DNA of 64,000 bases from Ophiodon elongatus (lineage: Eukaryota; Chordata; Actinopteri; Perciformes; Hexagrammidae): the NCBI GenBank assembly GCA_016806645.1, contig JACSYO010000527.1:1517501-1581500 (forward strand), given 5' to 3'. The position numbers and the translations under genes are program-made. Below are positions 23,582-36,460 of the stretch, one piece after another; positions within the stretch are counted from its first letter, which is position 1, and the number at the start of each line of letters is the position of its first letter. The notes beneath the pieces are model-generated. The model saw only the letters and a program-made list of their open reading frames with translations, was not told where the DNA came from and searched no databases.

Positions 23582-23903
23582 TGTCACGACTTACACATGG
23601 GGGCAAAAAGATAATAGTGGATGGATCCAAAGGAAACCACTACAGGATAAGGTTATCAAGAAAAACCGACACAAGGCAATACATGGGACGCAGGGAAGAG
23701 CGGCAAACATACCATAGATCTTAGACAGGGGACACATAAGGTTTAAGTACACTGGGGAGGTCCAGGTGATTAGACACTGGAAGATTCAATCAAGGGCGGG
23801 GCAGACCATCACACAGGTGGGAAAACATCCAAAAGCAGGAAGTGAAGTGAACACAGGACAAAAGAGGCAGGGAAATTTAAAATAGAACATGGAAACCGTG
23901 ACA
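23582..23903 (+). mobile_element. 322-bp element bounded by TGTCACG and CGTGACA
   Basis: The block starts TGTCACGACTTAC and ends CCGTGACA, giving perfect 7-bp inverted ends. The interior has GGTCCAGGTGATTAGACACT, GGGCGGGGCAGACCATCACA and CAGGAAGTGAAGTGAACACA, which I associate with a common teleost repeat. TG...CA ends would suit a solo LTR; short inverted ends would suit a small DNA element. I see no matching target-site duplication (flanks TTCGTAC and CCTCTGC), so the class stays open. Confidence 0.65.
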
Positions 23904-24184
23904 CCTCTGCTGTGCATCTAACTCTGACAATCTCATTATTTTTAGCACTCGTAACTTTGCCAATAAGGACATACTTTTAGCCGTAGGATGTTTTGTGAAT
24001 TCCCCCTTCTGCTCTTTTGTTTAAAGACTGTGAGCACTCTGAATAGTACAGATCCAAATAACCCATCTGCACCACTGTGGCTCTGCCTGGTGTGACAAGC
24101 TCTGCGGTGCTGAACCACATAATGGTCCTCAGCTCAGGGTGCAGTGCCTGTACAGCTTCTCATCAGGACACTGGTGCAGTGTGA

Positions 24185-24188
<4 letters not shown>
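23904..24188. other. Non-coding stretch
   Basis: Nothing recognisable was seen between the TGTCACG element and the (GT)n tract. Confidence 0.5.

Positions 24189-24221
<33 letters not shown>
24189..24221. repeat. (GT)n microsatellite
   Basis: About 16 uninterrupted GT units follow GTGAGTGA. The minus-strand 70-codon ORF at 24129-24341 reads through it as an H-T run and is an artefact. Confidence 0.98.
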
Positions 24222-24222
<1 letters not shown>

Positions 24223-25059
24223 TGGAGTTCACAAGTTGCAGAGGTTGTTAGCTGCTGAATGGCAGCTCTGAGATTACATGGCAGCACAGATTGGTAGCTG
24301 CTGCAAGCCTGGGGCAGAGAAGTCGGCACAGCAAGATGCATTGTTTATGCCACTCGCAAACATGATGCTCTGGAGGCAAACACAATAATCTCATTGTTGG
24401 AGCTAAACCTCAGGGGGCAAAATATCACCAGGCAAAGTCAAATAAGAGCCTTTTCATTTGCGTGCTAATTAACTAAAAGGCTAATTTAAATTGGGCAAAA
24501 ATGAACTTTTATCATTCATAGTATTTTTTTTTTTTTTTTTTTAAATCAGTGACTTCTTTTTGCACTCCTTCTAGACTGATTAGCTTGTTCACTGAGCTGA
24601 AAATGTGCCACGTCAAATTATAGTCCTCCATGACTTGATGGGAGGGCAGTGTGCCACGGAAAACAAATGTTCACAGCTCTGCAGGGATGTAGTCCTCTGC
24701 ATTATTTATCTATTCATTATTTATATATTCTTATTGCTGCTATTCTTCACATTCAGTACTCTCTATTTAGAATAATAAACTTCTCCTAGAGAGCATCTCA
24801 CTAACAAATCCTTTCCAAGTTAAAAGCAATTTGTTAGTAATTGGCGTTGTCATTGCTCACTTTTAGCATTTTGTTTGATTTGATCCTTTTTATTAAAGGA
24901 AAAATCCGCCTGCCTGTTGTTTTTACCTGTTCATGTACCATGGCAGGTGCACGGGAAATTATATACAGTGCAAATATCGCAGCTGAAACACATTGCAGAC
25001 AAGTTAAAGCATTAGCCATCGCTTAGTTTTGAAATGATATCTTATTATAGCTTACGGAA
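24222..25059. other. Non-coding stretch with T19 run
   Basis: A T run lies at 24524-24542. Fully overlapping 61-codon ORFs on both strands (24834-25026) have no recognisable features. No gene is supported. Confidence 0.5.
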
Positions 25060-25490
25060 AGTTACTTCAGATTTTTCATGCGTTTTTTTCCAACAAAAGC
25101 CAGCAACACACGTCAATTTCCGCTCATGACACGCAGGGAGTCTTTTCAATTTAAACTTCGAAAAACAACTTTAGTAAAGGTTTAGTAAAAGAGTCATTTG
25201 GGTTAAAATATCTACGGAAGCGCCGTTACTGAACTACACCAGTTATGTAACAATTAAAACCAACGTTGACCTCCTGTTTCACACGGGGGAACAGCGGCCT
25301 CCCAGCTGAAGGATTGGCTTTTACTGGACCCATCCACCACCATTCCCTCCTGCCCTGTGTTGGCTTCTGCTGTCTTTATACTTTCTTGTTCATGATTATG
25401 TGCATGACCAACTAATAATTTCATGGGATATCTACAAGTTGCAGCGGCATCATTTTTCGTACGTATAGCTAGGAATGCTGGATGAGACCA
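25060..25490 (+). repeat. Repeat family C, copy 5
   Basis: The order is CGTCAATTTCCGCTCATGAC, AGTCTTTTCAATTTAAACTT, ACAACTTTAGTAAAGGTTTA, GGTTAAAATATCTACGGAAG, CACCAGTTATGTAACAATTA, TGTTTCACACGGGGGAACAG, CGGCCTCCCAGCTGAAGG, ACCCATCCACCACCATTCCC, TTCATGATTATGTGCATGAC, GGGATATCTACAAGTTGCAG and GGATGAGACC. This is the longest family C copy here and defines the order. The minus-strand 100-codon ORF at 25254-25556 lies on it. Confidence 0.8.
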
Positions 25491-26042
25491 CCGTGACACG
25501 AATTGGTGTGAGAAGTTTGAGAACACTGATTTCACAGCATTCAACCATCTGTACATTAAAATATACCCCTCTGCATGCAGCCGTGTGGCTGAATTTGATT
25601 GATTTTAGTCGTATAAGTCGTTCATCAAACATTTGCTACTTTGATCTTCTCCAATGAGAGAATCTGCCATGTTTATCTGTTTTACATAAATCTAAATTGT
25701 TGGGTTTTTTTTAACATTTGGTTTCTTCCTGTCTTATTACCTGTGTGGACTGTTTACCACTCCAAAGTTTATGAATATGGTTTTTTTCCTGTATTATTCA
25801 TGCAGTAGAAGTGAACTCGCGCTGACTCCATCTACACTTTTGTTAGCCGGCTGTAAACTGTGTGATCTGAGCGGCTTCTTTTCTGCGCGATGCCGAGACT
25901 TCTCCACTTCTACAGAGATACTGTAGTTCTCATACTGCACTGAGGACGACCTCGATGCAGGATCACGCTTGCGGAGAGAGAGAAAGTCAGAGAGTACACA
26001 AAAAAACACACACCCCTGACTCATTAATGTACAGTACTCAGC
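25491..26042. other. Non-coding stretch
   Basis: No gene is supported. The 93-codon minus-strand ORF at 25794-26075 begins inside the (CA)n tract. Confidence 0.5.
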
Positions 26043-26067
26043 CACACACACACACACACACACACAC
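26043..26067. repeat. (CA)n microsatellite
   Basis: Twelve CA units are followed by CTCA. Confidence 0.97.
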
Positions 26068-27612
26068 TCATACAAAAAGTTAAGATGTATATTTCATGCT
26101 CTGTTGGCACTCTCTATGCTCATCCTACCTCAGCCAAGCCTGAATGAAACATTCATACAGTGGGTCCCATTTACATATCAAGCAACCCTCCACATCTAAA
26201 TTTGGTCTTCTGCTCCTCTCCATAGTCTCCCCCACCAAACACGTAGCCGTTGCCTTCCAGAGCTCTCGTTGTTTGTGAGCCCAGAAGAATCATTGTTGTT
26301 CTAAAAGTGTCTTCCTGCAACTTGAAGCGCCCAAAAAAAAAAAAGAAACTTAATACAGGAGGGGAGAAAAAAAAGCTCAAACGAGGTGACTGCGCTTGGG
26401 GATAAAACAGGAAAACATGTCGAAGAACCTACAGTTCTAGAAGGTGAAACTGTCGGCCCTGCACTACAAATCTAGTCCAAATCAGGTCTACTCTAAATCA
26501 TTGTCCTTCCCATATAGAGGCCCAGACACAGCTAAAGATTGAGAGGTCAAATGACCCGGACACATCTGTGCAAAGAATCGGGTTTATCTCAATAATCCAG
26601 GATTAAAGAAGTTATTTTTGCACAGCTTTTGATCAAGATTATCTTTTTATTTAAAAAAAAGAAAGTCAGGAGCAAGATGGTGTATGTCTTGGCAGACTTT
26701 TTTTTGGGGGGGGGGCAATTTAGGAAAACATCAACTAGAAAATACAGGATAAATTTGCAAAACCGTTTTCGATGGATGTTTTGGATCAGGAACACGGAAG
26801 AATCTGCCTTTCTGCAGAATTTATGGGGTTGTCTTGCGTGATTCTAATTATAGTGTGGCTATTTATTCACTGAGTCATTATATTCTTTTTTCGAACTGTC
26901 TGACTGAAAATCTGTGTATGTTGGTGGCACTAAATGCACTGAATCAATGATTTTATAAAACTGGACACGCGTGAAGGACTCAAGTGCAATTTTTTCCCCC
27001 TATATTAGATTAACATACTTTTACTACACCCGTGAGCCAGATGCAACGCAATTTCGTTGCCATGTGAATATTATGAGATGACAACGAAGTTAATGATGAG
27101 TCTTGAATCTCTTTTGTCCTTGTGTAACCATTTCAATTTTCTTTTTCTTGACTTAAGCATCTTATTCTACTCTACTTAACTACAAGCTGCCAAAGCCCTG
27201 TGGTCTTTACCTCATATGCACTGCAGAAAGGACTGCTTCTTCCCCAGTAATCCAACAATTTGGGCCACAGCATGAAGACTGTAAACTCAGTCAATTTGTC
27301 CTTTTTCTCAAATGTTTTAACAGTGTAATTGCTATAATTGCACGCAATTTAGAAAGTCATTGGTCATAAGCCATTGATGGTCAGAGATCTTCTCAGCTTT
27401 ACTTCAGTAGAAGTGATTTGAAAACACCAGTACGTAATGGGATTCTTCAGGATGCTTAAATGTACCTGTCAGTGAAAACCTTTCAACTTAAAAGCTAAAA
27501 AGGTTGGAGTTTGGGTTTAGTTGAGAATGCACTTCTAGGTAGTCTCATACAAAAAACCTTTCTGTATCTTTGATAATAATCGAGTTTACTAAATCAGGAC
27601 TGCTACCTCCTT
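26068..27612. other. Non-coding stretch with T8G10 run
   Basis: A T run followed by ten G lies at 26698-26715. The interval 27035-27120 (AACGCAATTTCGTTGCCATG, ATGACAACGAAGTT, TTGAATCTC) faintly resembles a decayed LINE 3' tail. No gene is supported. Confidence 0.4.
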
Positions 27613-27660
27613 ATCAGAACCAGAATCCGGTTTATTGCCAAGAAAGTTTCACATGCAAGG
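27613..27660. repeat. Short LINE-end-like fragment
   Basis: TATCAGAACCAGAATCCGGT, then TTATTGCCAAGAAAGTTTCA and CATGCAAGG, resembles the AATCAGAATCAGCTTTATTGGCCAAGT word common at the ends of fish non-LTR elements. Only about 48 bp is preserved. Confidence 0.5.
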
Positions 27661-27664
27661 GAAA

Positions 27665-27990
27665 TGCGTCGGTTTACCACATGACGTTTTACATGTGTCA
27701 ATTTCTGCTAGTTACATGCATATACTGTCTTTTCAAAATAGACTTCTGTGTTCTCAGGAAACAACTTGTTTAGGTTGAGGCAACAACACTTTACTTTGAT
27801 CAGGGTTTGGTTAAGATCAACATCAAGATTGTTACGTAGTTAAGTAGGCTGTTACACACAAAAGTCAAGTCCGTTACGTAGCCTACGTTATGTAATTTAA
27901 TATGAGTACGCAAGTTAAAATAAGTCAACATTTGGTTTCACACAGGACAAGAACTCCGTTCTCCTGGGTGAAAGTCCTGTGCTTTTTCCC
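27665..27990 (+). repeat. Repeat family C, copy 6
   Basis: The order is GTGTCAATTTCTGCTAGTTA, CTGTCTTTTCAAAATAGACT, TCTCAGGAAACAACTTGTTT, AGGTTGAGGCAACAACACTT, GGTTTGGTTAAGATCAACAT, TTTGGTTTCACACAGGACAA and CTCCTGGGTGAAAGTCCTGT. GTTACGTAG words repeat at 27832 and 27871. Confidence 0.8.
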
Positions 27991-29196
27991 AAATGTCAAA
28001 AAGTTATTTCTCTCATATTGTAACTTTTTGGTAAAATTAATTTGTGATGTGCAGTATTTGGTCTTTGCAGTACCTGTTTTCAAACTTTATCCCTGAGGGA
28101 AAATATGACTGACATTCATCAGAATTCATCACCGTCCTATTTCACCGCATCAATGCACAACAAGCTGTTTTACAGATTTGTGATATTGGGCTGTATAGAT
28201 AATATTGACTGACATTTGACTTGACTTTTTTCCTCTTTTCCTACATTGTCTAGGGGAAGTGGCTGCGAGACCACCAACATAGTAAAAATAATGATTAAGA
28301 CCTAAAAGAACCAGGAGTAACTGTGTAGGCAAGAATTTTAATTAAAACCCTGAATATGCTCCATTTATACTGACCAGTCAAATGTATTTTCCATTGGTTC
28401 TTTGTGGCTTGCTATCCCTTAGCAACAGTGCCGCCATTTTTTTGGTTATATTGTGTGTGGCTAGAGGCTTTATCTGTACCTCCAAAGGCTGAAGAATTTG
28501 TATTTATACTGGAGGCTTTCTGAACCTGTATTTTCATTCATTCCACCATCCATACCTCCAAGGTTGCTACCATCTGTATTCCCAGACATGCGTCCGTACC
28601 GCAGAGGCTGACAGGCTCTGTGTTTTTTACTCCTTTACACCTCAAAGGCTTCAGATGGATGGATTTCCAGTTGCTCTGGTGTAAATCTTTCATGTGTGAA
28701 ATTGTCTGTGCTTAAAGAAGCCATCGGCGCCGTTGAAGAAGTTGTCTGCGTTGCAGTCGTTGTCGGTGACAGCCTGTGGTGTCACATTACAACCAGAGAT
28801 CAGTCACATCAGCCGTTTTCATTCAATAAACAAATCATTTTACAACAGTGTACTCACATACGCTTGTGGCTGTCAGTCAATCCCCCAACAAGTCCACAAG
28901 AAGATACATTTTTGAAGATGAATTAATTAGCGGTTATGATGATGATGATTATGCTCAGTGTCGGTGCAGTCCAAGAATAGTGTTGGTTATGCTGTTTTTA
29001 GAAAGAGAGGAAGAATCTTTTGAGGAAAATCATGCTCCCCTTATCTGTAGACAGATGTATATATAAACACTGTCACTTGTAAAGACAAAATGCTCACAGG
29101 AATAAAACTCACACACATAAAGTATCTAATGGTTCTCATTAGATGCATGTTGATGGAGAATAACATCTGTTTTATTTCTTGCCTTTTCTCTTGCAG
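27991..29196. other. Non-coding stretch
   Basis: The interval 28440-28670 has loosely repeated words (GAGGCTTT, TGTACCTCCAAAGGCTGA, CATACCTCCAAGGTTGC, GTACCGCAGAGGCTGA, CACCTCAAAGGCTTC) that suggest an old tandem repeat of roughly 40 bp. No gene is supported. Confidence 0.4.
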
Positions 29197-29270
29197 ACAT
29201 GTACCTGTATTCATCCTACAAAGGCCACAACACATACTGTCACACACACACTTATCCCACCAGTATCTGA
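29197..29270 (+). CDS. Very weak terminal-exon candidate after a good splice acceptor
   Basis: A strong-looking acceptor, TTGCCTTTTCTCTTGCAG, ends at 29196. The frame containing ATG at 29199 runs 23 codons (MYLYSSYKGHNTYCHTHTYP...) to TGA at 29268-29270. I know no protein with this end, no donor partner is visible, and acceptor-like sequences are common by chance in 64 kb. It is listed so that it can be tested with transcripts; the likely answer is no. Confidence 0.1.
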
Positions 29271-32456
<3,186 letters not shown>

Positions 32457-32641
32457 AAGGGCCTTTCACACAGAACACAACAACGGCGCCACTGTGCTGT
32501 AAAACACATTATTTCCAATGCTTGCTCTTCACCATGACGGCTTTTTGCTGAGTCGAACAAAGCGTTAGTACAGCGTTAGCACAGCGTTAGCACAGCGTTA
32601 GCATAGCGCGCCCCTCACAGCGTCCTGTGTGAAAGGACCTT
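32457..32641 (+). mobile_element. 185-bp MITE with 20-bp inverted ends
   Basis: The left end AAGGGCCTTTCACACAGAAC and the right end, read on the minus strand, AAGGTCCTTTCACACAGGAC match at 17 of 20 positions or better. Ends of this sequence type are known from hAT-type non-autonomous elements in fish. An 8-bp target duplication is not visible (TGTGTTTT against CGGTTCTG), so the outer boundary may be off or decayed. It carries an 11-bp tandem repeat near its right end and lies 46 bp left of family A copy 3. Confidence 0.75.
32561..32604 (+). repeat. 11-bp tandem repeat inside the MITE
   Basis: Four units of AGCGTTAGCAC, the first with T for C and the last with T for the final C, run directly into AGCGCGCCCC. 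The array is CpG-containing, unlike its surroundings. Confidence 0.95.
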
Positions 32642-32687
32642 CGGTTCTGAAAAGTGAAGACAATGCTGAAGTGCCTTGAACTTCTTC

Positions 32688-33602
32688 TAATCAGGGGGCA
32701 ACTCCACTGATTGCAAAAGGAAATCTGATTGTGTGGAAGTCTACGGGAAAATTACCCTACTTCTCACTCGATTTATTACCTCAGTTAACATCGTGAACAT
32801 GAATTTATGAGTTCATTTAGTAAATTATGGTCCCATTTAGAGTAAAATAGACCATAAAGCAAGGAATGCTTCAGGGCATGGCTACCTTGTGATTGACAGG
32901 TCGCTACCAGGTCTTGGTTTTTGTCTTCGGACTTTAACACTTTCACATTGTGTTTCTCAGTTCATAAAAGTTTAATCAGGAGAGACTTTATTAGAATTTA
33001 AAAATAATTTATGACACATGTATAAGAAATGAATTGTGCAAAGTCTTTGTCGATTGGATTCCATCCAGAAGTGGGATAATAGAGGGGTAGTGATGCTGAG
33101 GTCAGATATGGCGTAATCCCCCTGGAGTCCAGACACAGGTGGTGGTGGTGATGAAGGGAGTTGCTGCAATCCGATGATGAATAAGGAGCAGGACTGTGAA
33201 GCCAACTGGAGGTGACTGGGGTGGAGGAGGGTCACATCTAATTGTGCTGAAATGACAACTGACGGCAGCAGAGAGGAGAACATGTTTTAAGTTTGACAGC
33301 AACGATGTGATTGGCTTAAGGAAACCGTTCAGAATCTGGTTTGTTAATTTAAAGTGAACGCCCACAATCAGCTGATAGAGGAGTTACAAGGCGAGAGAGA
33401 CTGAGAGATTATGAATGATAAGGAGTGTAAAGAGAGCTTCATTTAATTGTAACCTTGTAAGTTGCCTAAAAATAGTCTTATTCAGCGTTTGGTTGTACTT
33501 AGCTCCACCCTCTCGTGCATGATTGCAAAAAAACAAGATGGCGATGGCAAACGACTGAGGGAAGTCACAGCGACTTCGTCCACTTCTTATATACAGTCTA
33601 TG
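32688..33602 (+). repeat. Dispersed repeat family A, copy 3, split by an insertion
   Basis: The left part (32688-32976) starts TAATCAGGGGGCAACTCC and runs to TTCATAAAAGTTTAAT. The right part (33442-33602) resumes at TTTAATTGTAACCTTGTAAG and ends CACTTCTTATATACAGTCTA and TG. In copies 1 and 4 the corresponding sequence AAGTTAATTGTAACC (or GCAAAC) is continuous, so the intervening 465 bp is an insertion. AAGATGGCG is kept at 33535-33543. Confidence 0.92.
32977..33441 (+). mobile_element. Repeat family B, copy 1, nested in family A
   Basis: This 465-bp insert starts TCAGGAGAGACTTTATT (its first T is shared with the repeat) and ends AAGAGAGCTTCA. TTTAAT is present on both sides (32971-32976 and 33442-33447), as a target-site duplication would be. 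Shared with copy 2 (39972-40271) are GGAGGGTCACATC, GACAACTGACGGCAGCAGAG, TTTGACAGCAAC, TTGATTGGCTT-like and CAGAATCTGGTTTGTTAAT words. Two minus-strand ORFs of 87 and 103 codons (32972-33365) overlap in different frames and show no domain. Confidence 0.85.
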
Positions 33603-33748
33603 GTTTTAGCCGTTAAATGAATTGCTCATTCTCGAATGATGCTCACTTAGATGCCACCGTCAGTGCTGTCTGCTTACCCAACATCACATGGCTGTGCTCT
33701 CAATCCTGGCTAGGTCTTTACTATTCTATTGGGATAGGTGCAAACTGA

Positions 33749-33752
<4 letters not shown>
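33603..33752. other. Non-coding stretch
   Basis: Unique AT-rich sequence between family A copy 3 and the (AC)n tract; nothing recognisable. Confidence 0.5.

Positions 33753-33803
<51 letters not shown>
33753..33803. repeat. (AC)n microsatellite
   Basis: About 25 uninterrupted AC units. Confidence 0.98.
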
Positions 33804-33805
<2 letters not shown>

Positions 33806-33903
33806 GAAGGGTTGATTGCTGATGAGCTCAGGATACTGTATAGCGAGTGATTGTTGTTTGCAACCATGTACCTGATTAAATGATTAAAATTACTTGATGA
33901 CAG

Positions 33904-34170
33904 CAAGGCAAGACAACTTTATTTGTTTTATTTCACACATCAGGGCAATTCAATTTGCTTTACAAGGTCATGAAACTTTTGAAAAGTCCAAAAGTACAGG
34001 CAAGTGACTGAAGAGATGGAATATTTAAAGTAAACTAGTATAGTTTAAATCCAGTATAAATAAAGCACATACTCAATTAAATTAAAGACAATTTAAAACA
34101 TGAAATTAGTATGATGAAGTCTATTGTAAAAGCTAAGCTAAGAGGATATGTTTTTAGTCCTTATTGGGTA
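33904..34170 (+). repeat. Fish retroposon-like repeat (family H)
   Basis: AAGGCAAGACAACTTTATTT, GTTTTATTTCACACATCAGG, GCAATTCAATTTGCTTTACA and then an A-rich body ending GGATATGTTTTTAGTCC match a common fish repeat that reads AGGCAAGGCAACTTTATTTRTATAGCACATTTCA...CAATTCAAWGTGCTTTACA. No ORF is present. Confidence 0.7.
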
Positions 34171-34249
34171 GAGAAAGCAGAGTAAAATACAGTTTTGACT
34201 GTAGTGGTCAGAGTTGGAGCTTTTCTAATATCATCCTGGGAGATGCTCT

Positions 34250-34560
34250 TTTTTTGTAAAATATTGACAAATCATTCATTCTTGGTCTCCAATAATGCCT
34301 CTTCACTTTGGCGGTCCCACCAGAGATGCCTCCAGGAATTGATTTCTACTTCATAGAGTTAGTTTTCACCTATTCACAACGCCGCCCCAACACTAGATGG
34401 ATGTGTTGTACATTATTAGGTCATGTCATGCTCTAGTTACAAACCCCGAAGTAATCATATCTACAATCATTTCATTGTCTCCTAGGAGAGCTATGGCTTT
34501 ATAAAATAGAAGGTTGGCAGTGGAAAGTCTGCTGGATCGAAAAATAGATCTGGTTATAGT
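34250..34560 (+). repeat. Repeat family G, copy 1
   Basis: Shared in order with 37495-37880 are AAATATTGACAAATCATT, GGTCCCACCAGAGATGCCTC, AGGAATTGATTTCTACTTCA, TTAGGTCATG...TGCTCTAGTTAC, AATCATATCTACAATCAT and GAGCTATGGCTTT...GATC. This copy lacks the tandem GTGCCCTCT units found in the other two. The piece CACTAGATGGATGTGTTGTA recurs inverted at 38029-38056. Confidence 0.75.
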
Positions 34561-35284
34561 GAAGATTACTGCACTTCAATTCACTTGATATTATTGGTGA
34601 TGTTGGAGCAAACCACCTCAGCATCCTTAGAAACTGCATTCATATTGGACGTAGAAAAACCTTGCCATTGATCGTAATCCAGGGTCTTTTAATATCAAAG
34701 TTCTTGTGTCTTGTGGCCAAGGCTGACCAATTGCTTGGTCTGTTTAACAGTATTTCCGAAGCCCTGATGCCTTTTGAGGAGGCACATGTCAACTCCAGTG
34801 TACCTTACAGCATAGGGGGAGCTTTAGGGTAGAGTAAGAGGGCTTGTCATCAATGTAGAAAGAATAATTGCTCTGCATTCAAGAAGGGTCATAATCAAAA
34901 ATACAAGAAAATGCTCTTCACTTTGTAATCATGAACTCAGTTAAGTGTGTGTGGGTGAAGATTGTTGTGCTTCTGTTTAAAAAGATTCAGCATTGATTGT
35001 ATGCTTGCTCGAGTAACCTTGACTGATTGTTCCAACAAACCAATTCCCACTCCAGAAGTACTGTCCTTTAGCACCACAGATAACCTTCTGTTGTCCCACT
35101 GAAGCTGCTCAGCAGACGTTTAGAGGCCCGTTGTTGTACCGAGCAGGTCCAAGACTGAAATATGGACCACTGGTCTGCCTTCAACGTAATATAACCAGAG
35201 CCAATCACACTTTCTAGCTGCTGCTGTGTTGTAAAGAATCGAGCGTGGATCCTGGAAGCTAACTGAAGTCATCTGTTGATACTT
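34561..35284. other. Non-coding stretch
   Basis: No gene is seen. The right end may belong to the repeat called at 35285-35495, whose left limit is uncertain. Confidence 0.4.
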
Positions 35285-35495
35285 AAAATGTGTCCTGTTT
35301 AGCTGCAGCTTGGCATGGAGGCAACACAACAATCGGCCGCCATGTTTCTACAGTAGCCCAGAGAGGACAACCCAAACAGTGGCTCGAGATAAGGCCATTT
35401 GAGTGTTTTGTGTCGTCCAGTTTTCCTATTCAGTTTCAGTTGGTTGCTATCTGCAACCTCACCGCTAGATGCCGCCAAATCCTACACATTTTAAT
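35285..35495 (+). repeat. Common teleost repeat (family I)
   Basis: AAAATGTGTCCTGTTTAGCT, GGCATGGAGGCAACACAACA, ATCGGCCGCCATGTTTCTAC, AGTAGCCCAGAGAGGACAAC, TGGTTGCTATCTGCAACCTC and ACCGCTAGATGCCGCCAAAT, then CCTACACA, are in the order I know for a frequent teleost repeat ending near CTAGATGCCRCTAAATCCTACACA. The 69- and 70-codon ORFs on its two strands are shadows. Confidence 0.8.
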
Positions 35496-36179
35496 TTGAA
35501 ATAGATAAATGGTGATATTATATAAATACCATAGATTTCTTTCATAATAAGTCATTTTTTCAGAAGCTTACAATACTCGTCTAGCAAAAACATGTTTTGT
35601 GTTAATTGAAGGGATTAAATAAATGAAGGTTATTATAAATTGAATAATTCTGCTCTTCTGCTCACTGTTTAACTATGGTCCAATAATACAACAGAGATAG
35701 GTCAAATAAATAGAAATTGAAGAACACAGTAACATAGTTGTGATTTAGAATATACTGCATACTAGCGTAATTCTCAAAGACAACCATGAAACACATGCAG
35801 CATTTTATTTATACATTTTGTTTCCATAAGTACATCTACATGTTCCATTATGACAGTATATTAAATATTCTCAACATCACAATGAGTGTGAGCAGAAGTG
35901 GACGGCACTTCACTGCAGGCCAGCAGTATCATTCTCCACTCCAGAGGAGGACTCGTAGAAAGAGGTTGGAAATGGTAACGAAGTGTCTTCTTGATTTTCA
36001 GGCAGCTGAAAGGGGGCTTAATTTTTTTTGCATCATGTCTTTGTTGTTGTCATTTCCTTTGATCTATGGCTTTGGTATTATCTGTATCAAACACCCTTTT
36101 TACACCAAAATCAGAGCGTATATATTTATACAGGCTAAAAAAGATTGGACTCATTTCAAATAATCAGTACATGTTTTTT
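35496..36179. other. Non-coding stretch
   Basis: A 125-codon plus ORF at 35786-36163 is AT-driven (rich in F, I, Y, K) with no domain that I recognise. No gene is called. Confidence 0.45.
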
Positions 36180-36460
36180 GAATATATTTTACTTAGTTCA
36201 CGTTGTTATATTAAAGCCCAACCATGATGTTTTTTTATAAACCTAGTTATGTGTTATTTTTGCCTAAACCTAACTGCACCTTTTTTTTATTGTTTTGTTG
36301 CCTAACCATTAACTCAACCATTTCACAAAACCTACCTGGCATTATGACGCATACAAACACCTTGGCATATAACTCATGTGAAAAACCTAAAATGCTTAAT
36401 AATGGCATGTAGAAATGTCGGGAAATGTTGGTTTAGGCCTTCCGATGAGATCAGATTTAC
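36180..36460 (-). repeat. Repeat family D, copy 3
   Basis: TTATATTAAAGCCCAACCAT, GATGTTTTTTTATAAACCTA, TGCCTAAACCTAACTGCACC and TTTTGTTGCCTAACCATTAA match copies 2 and 4. CCGATGAGATCAGATTTACC (about 36441) recalls the family C end but points the other way. Confidence 0.7.

Noticed and set aside
28440..28670. Tandem array of about 40 bp with CTCCAAAGGCTGA words
   Set aside because: The units are too diverged and unevenly spaced to call an array by eye. A tandem-repeat search would settle it.
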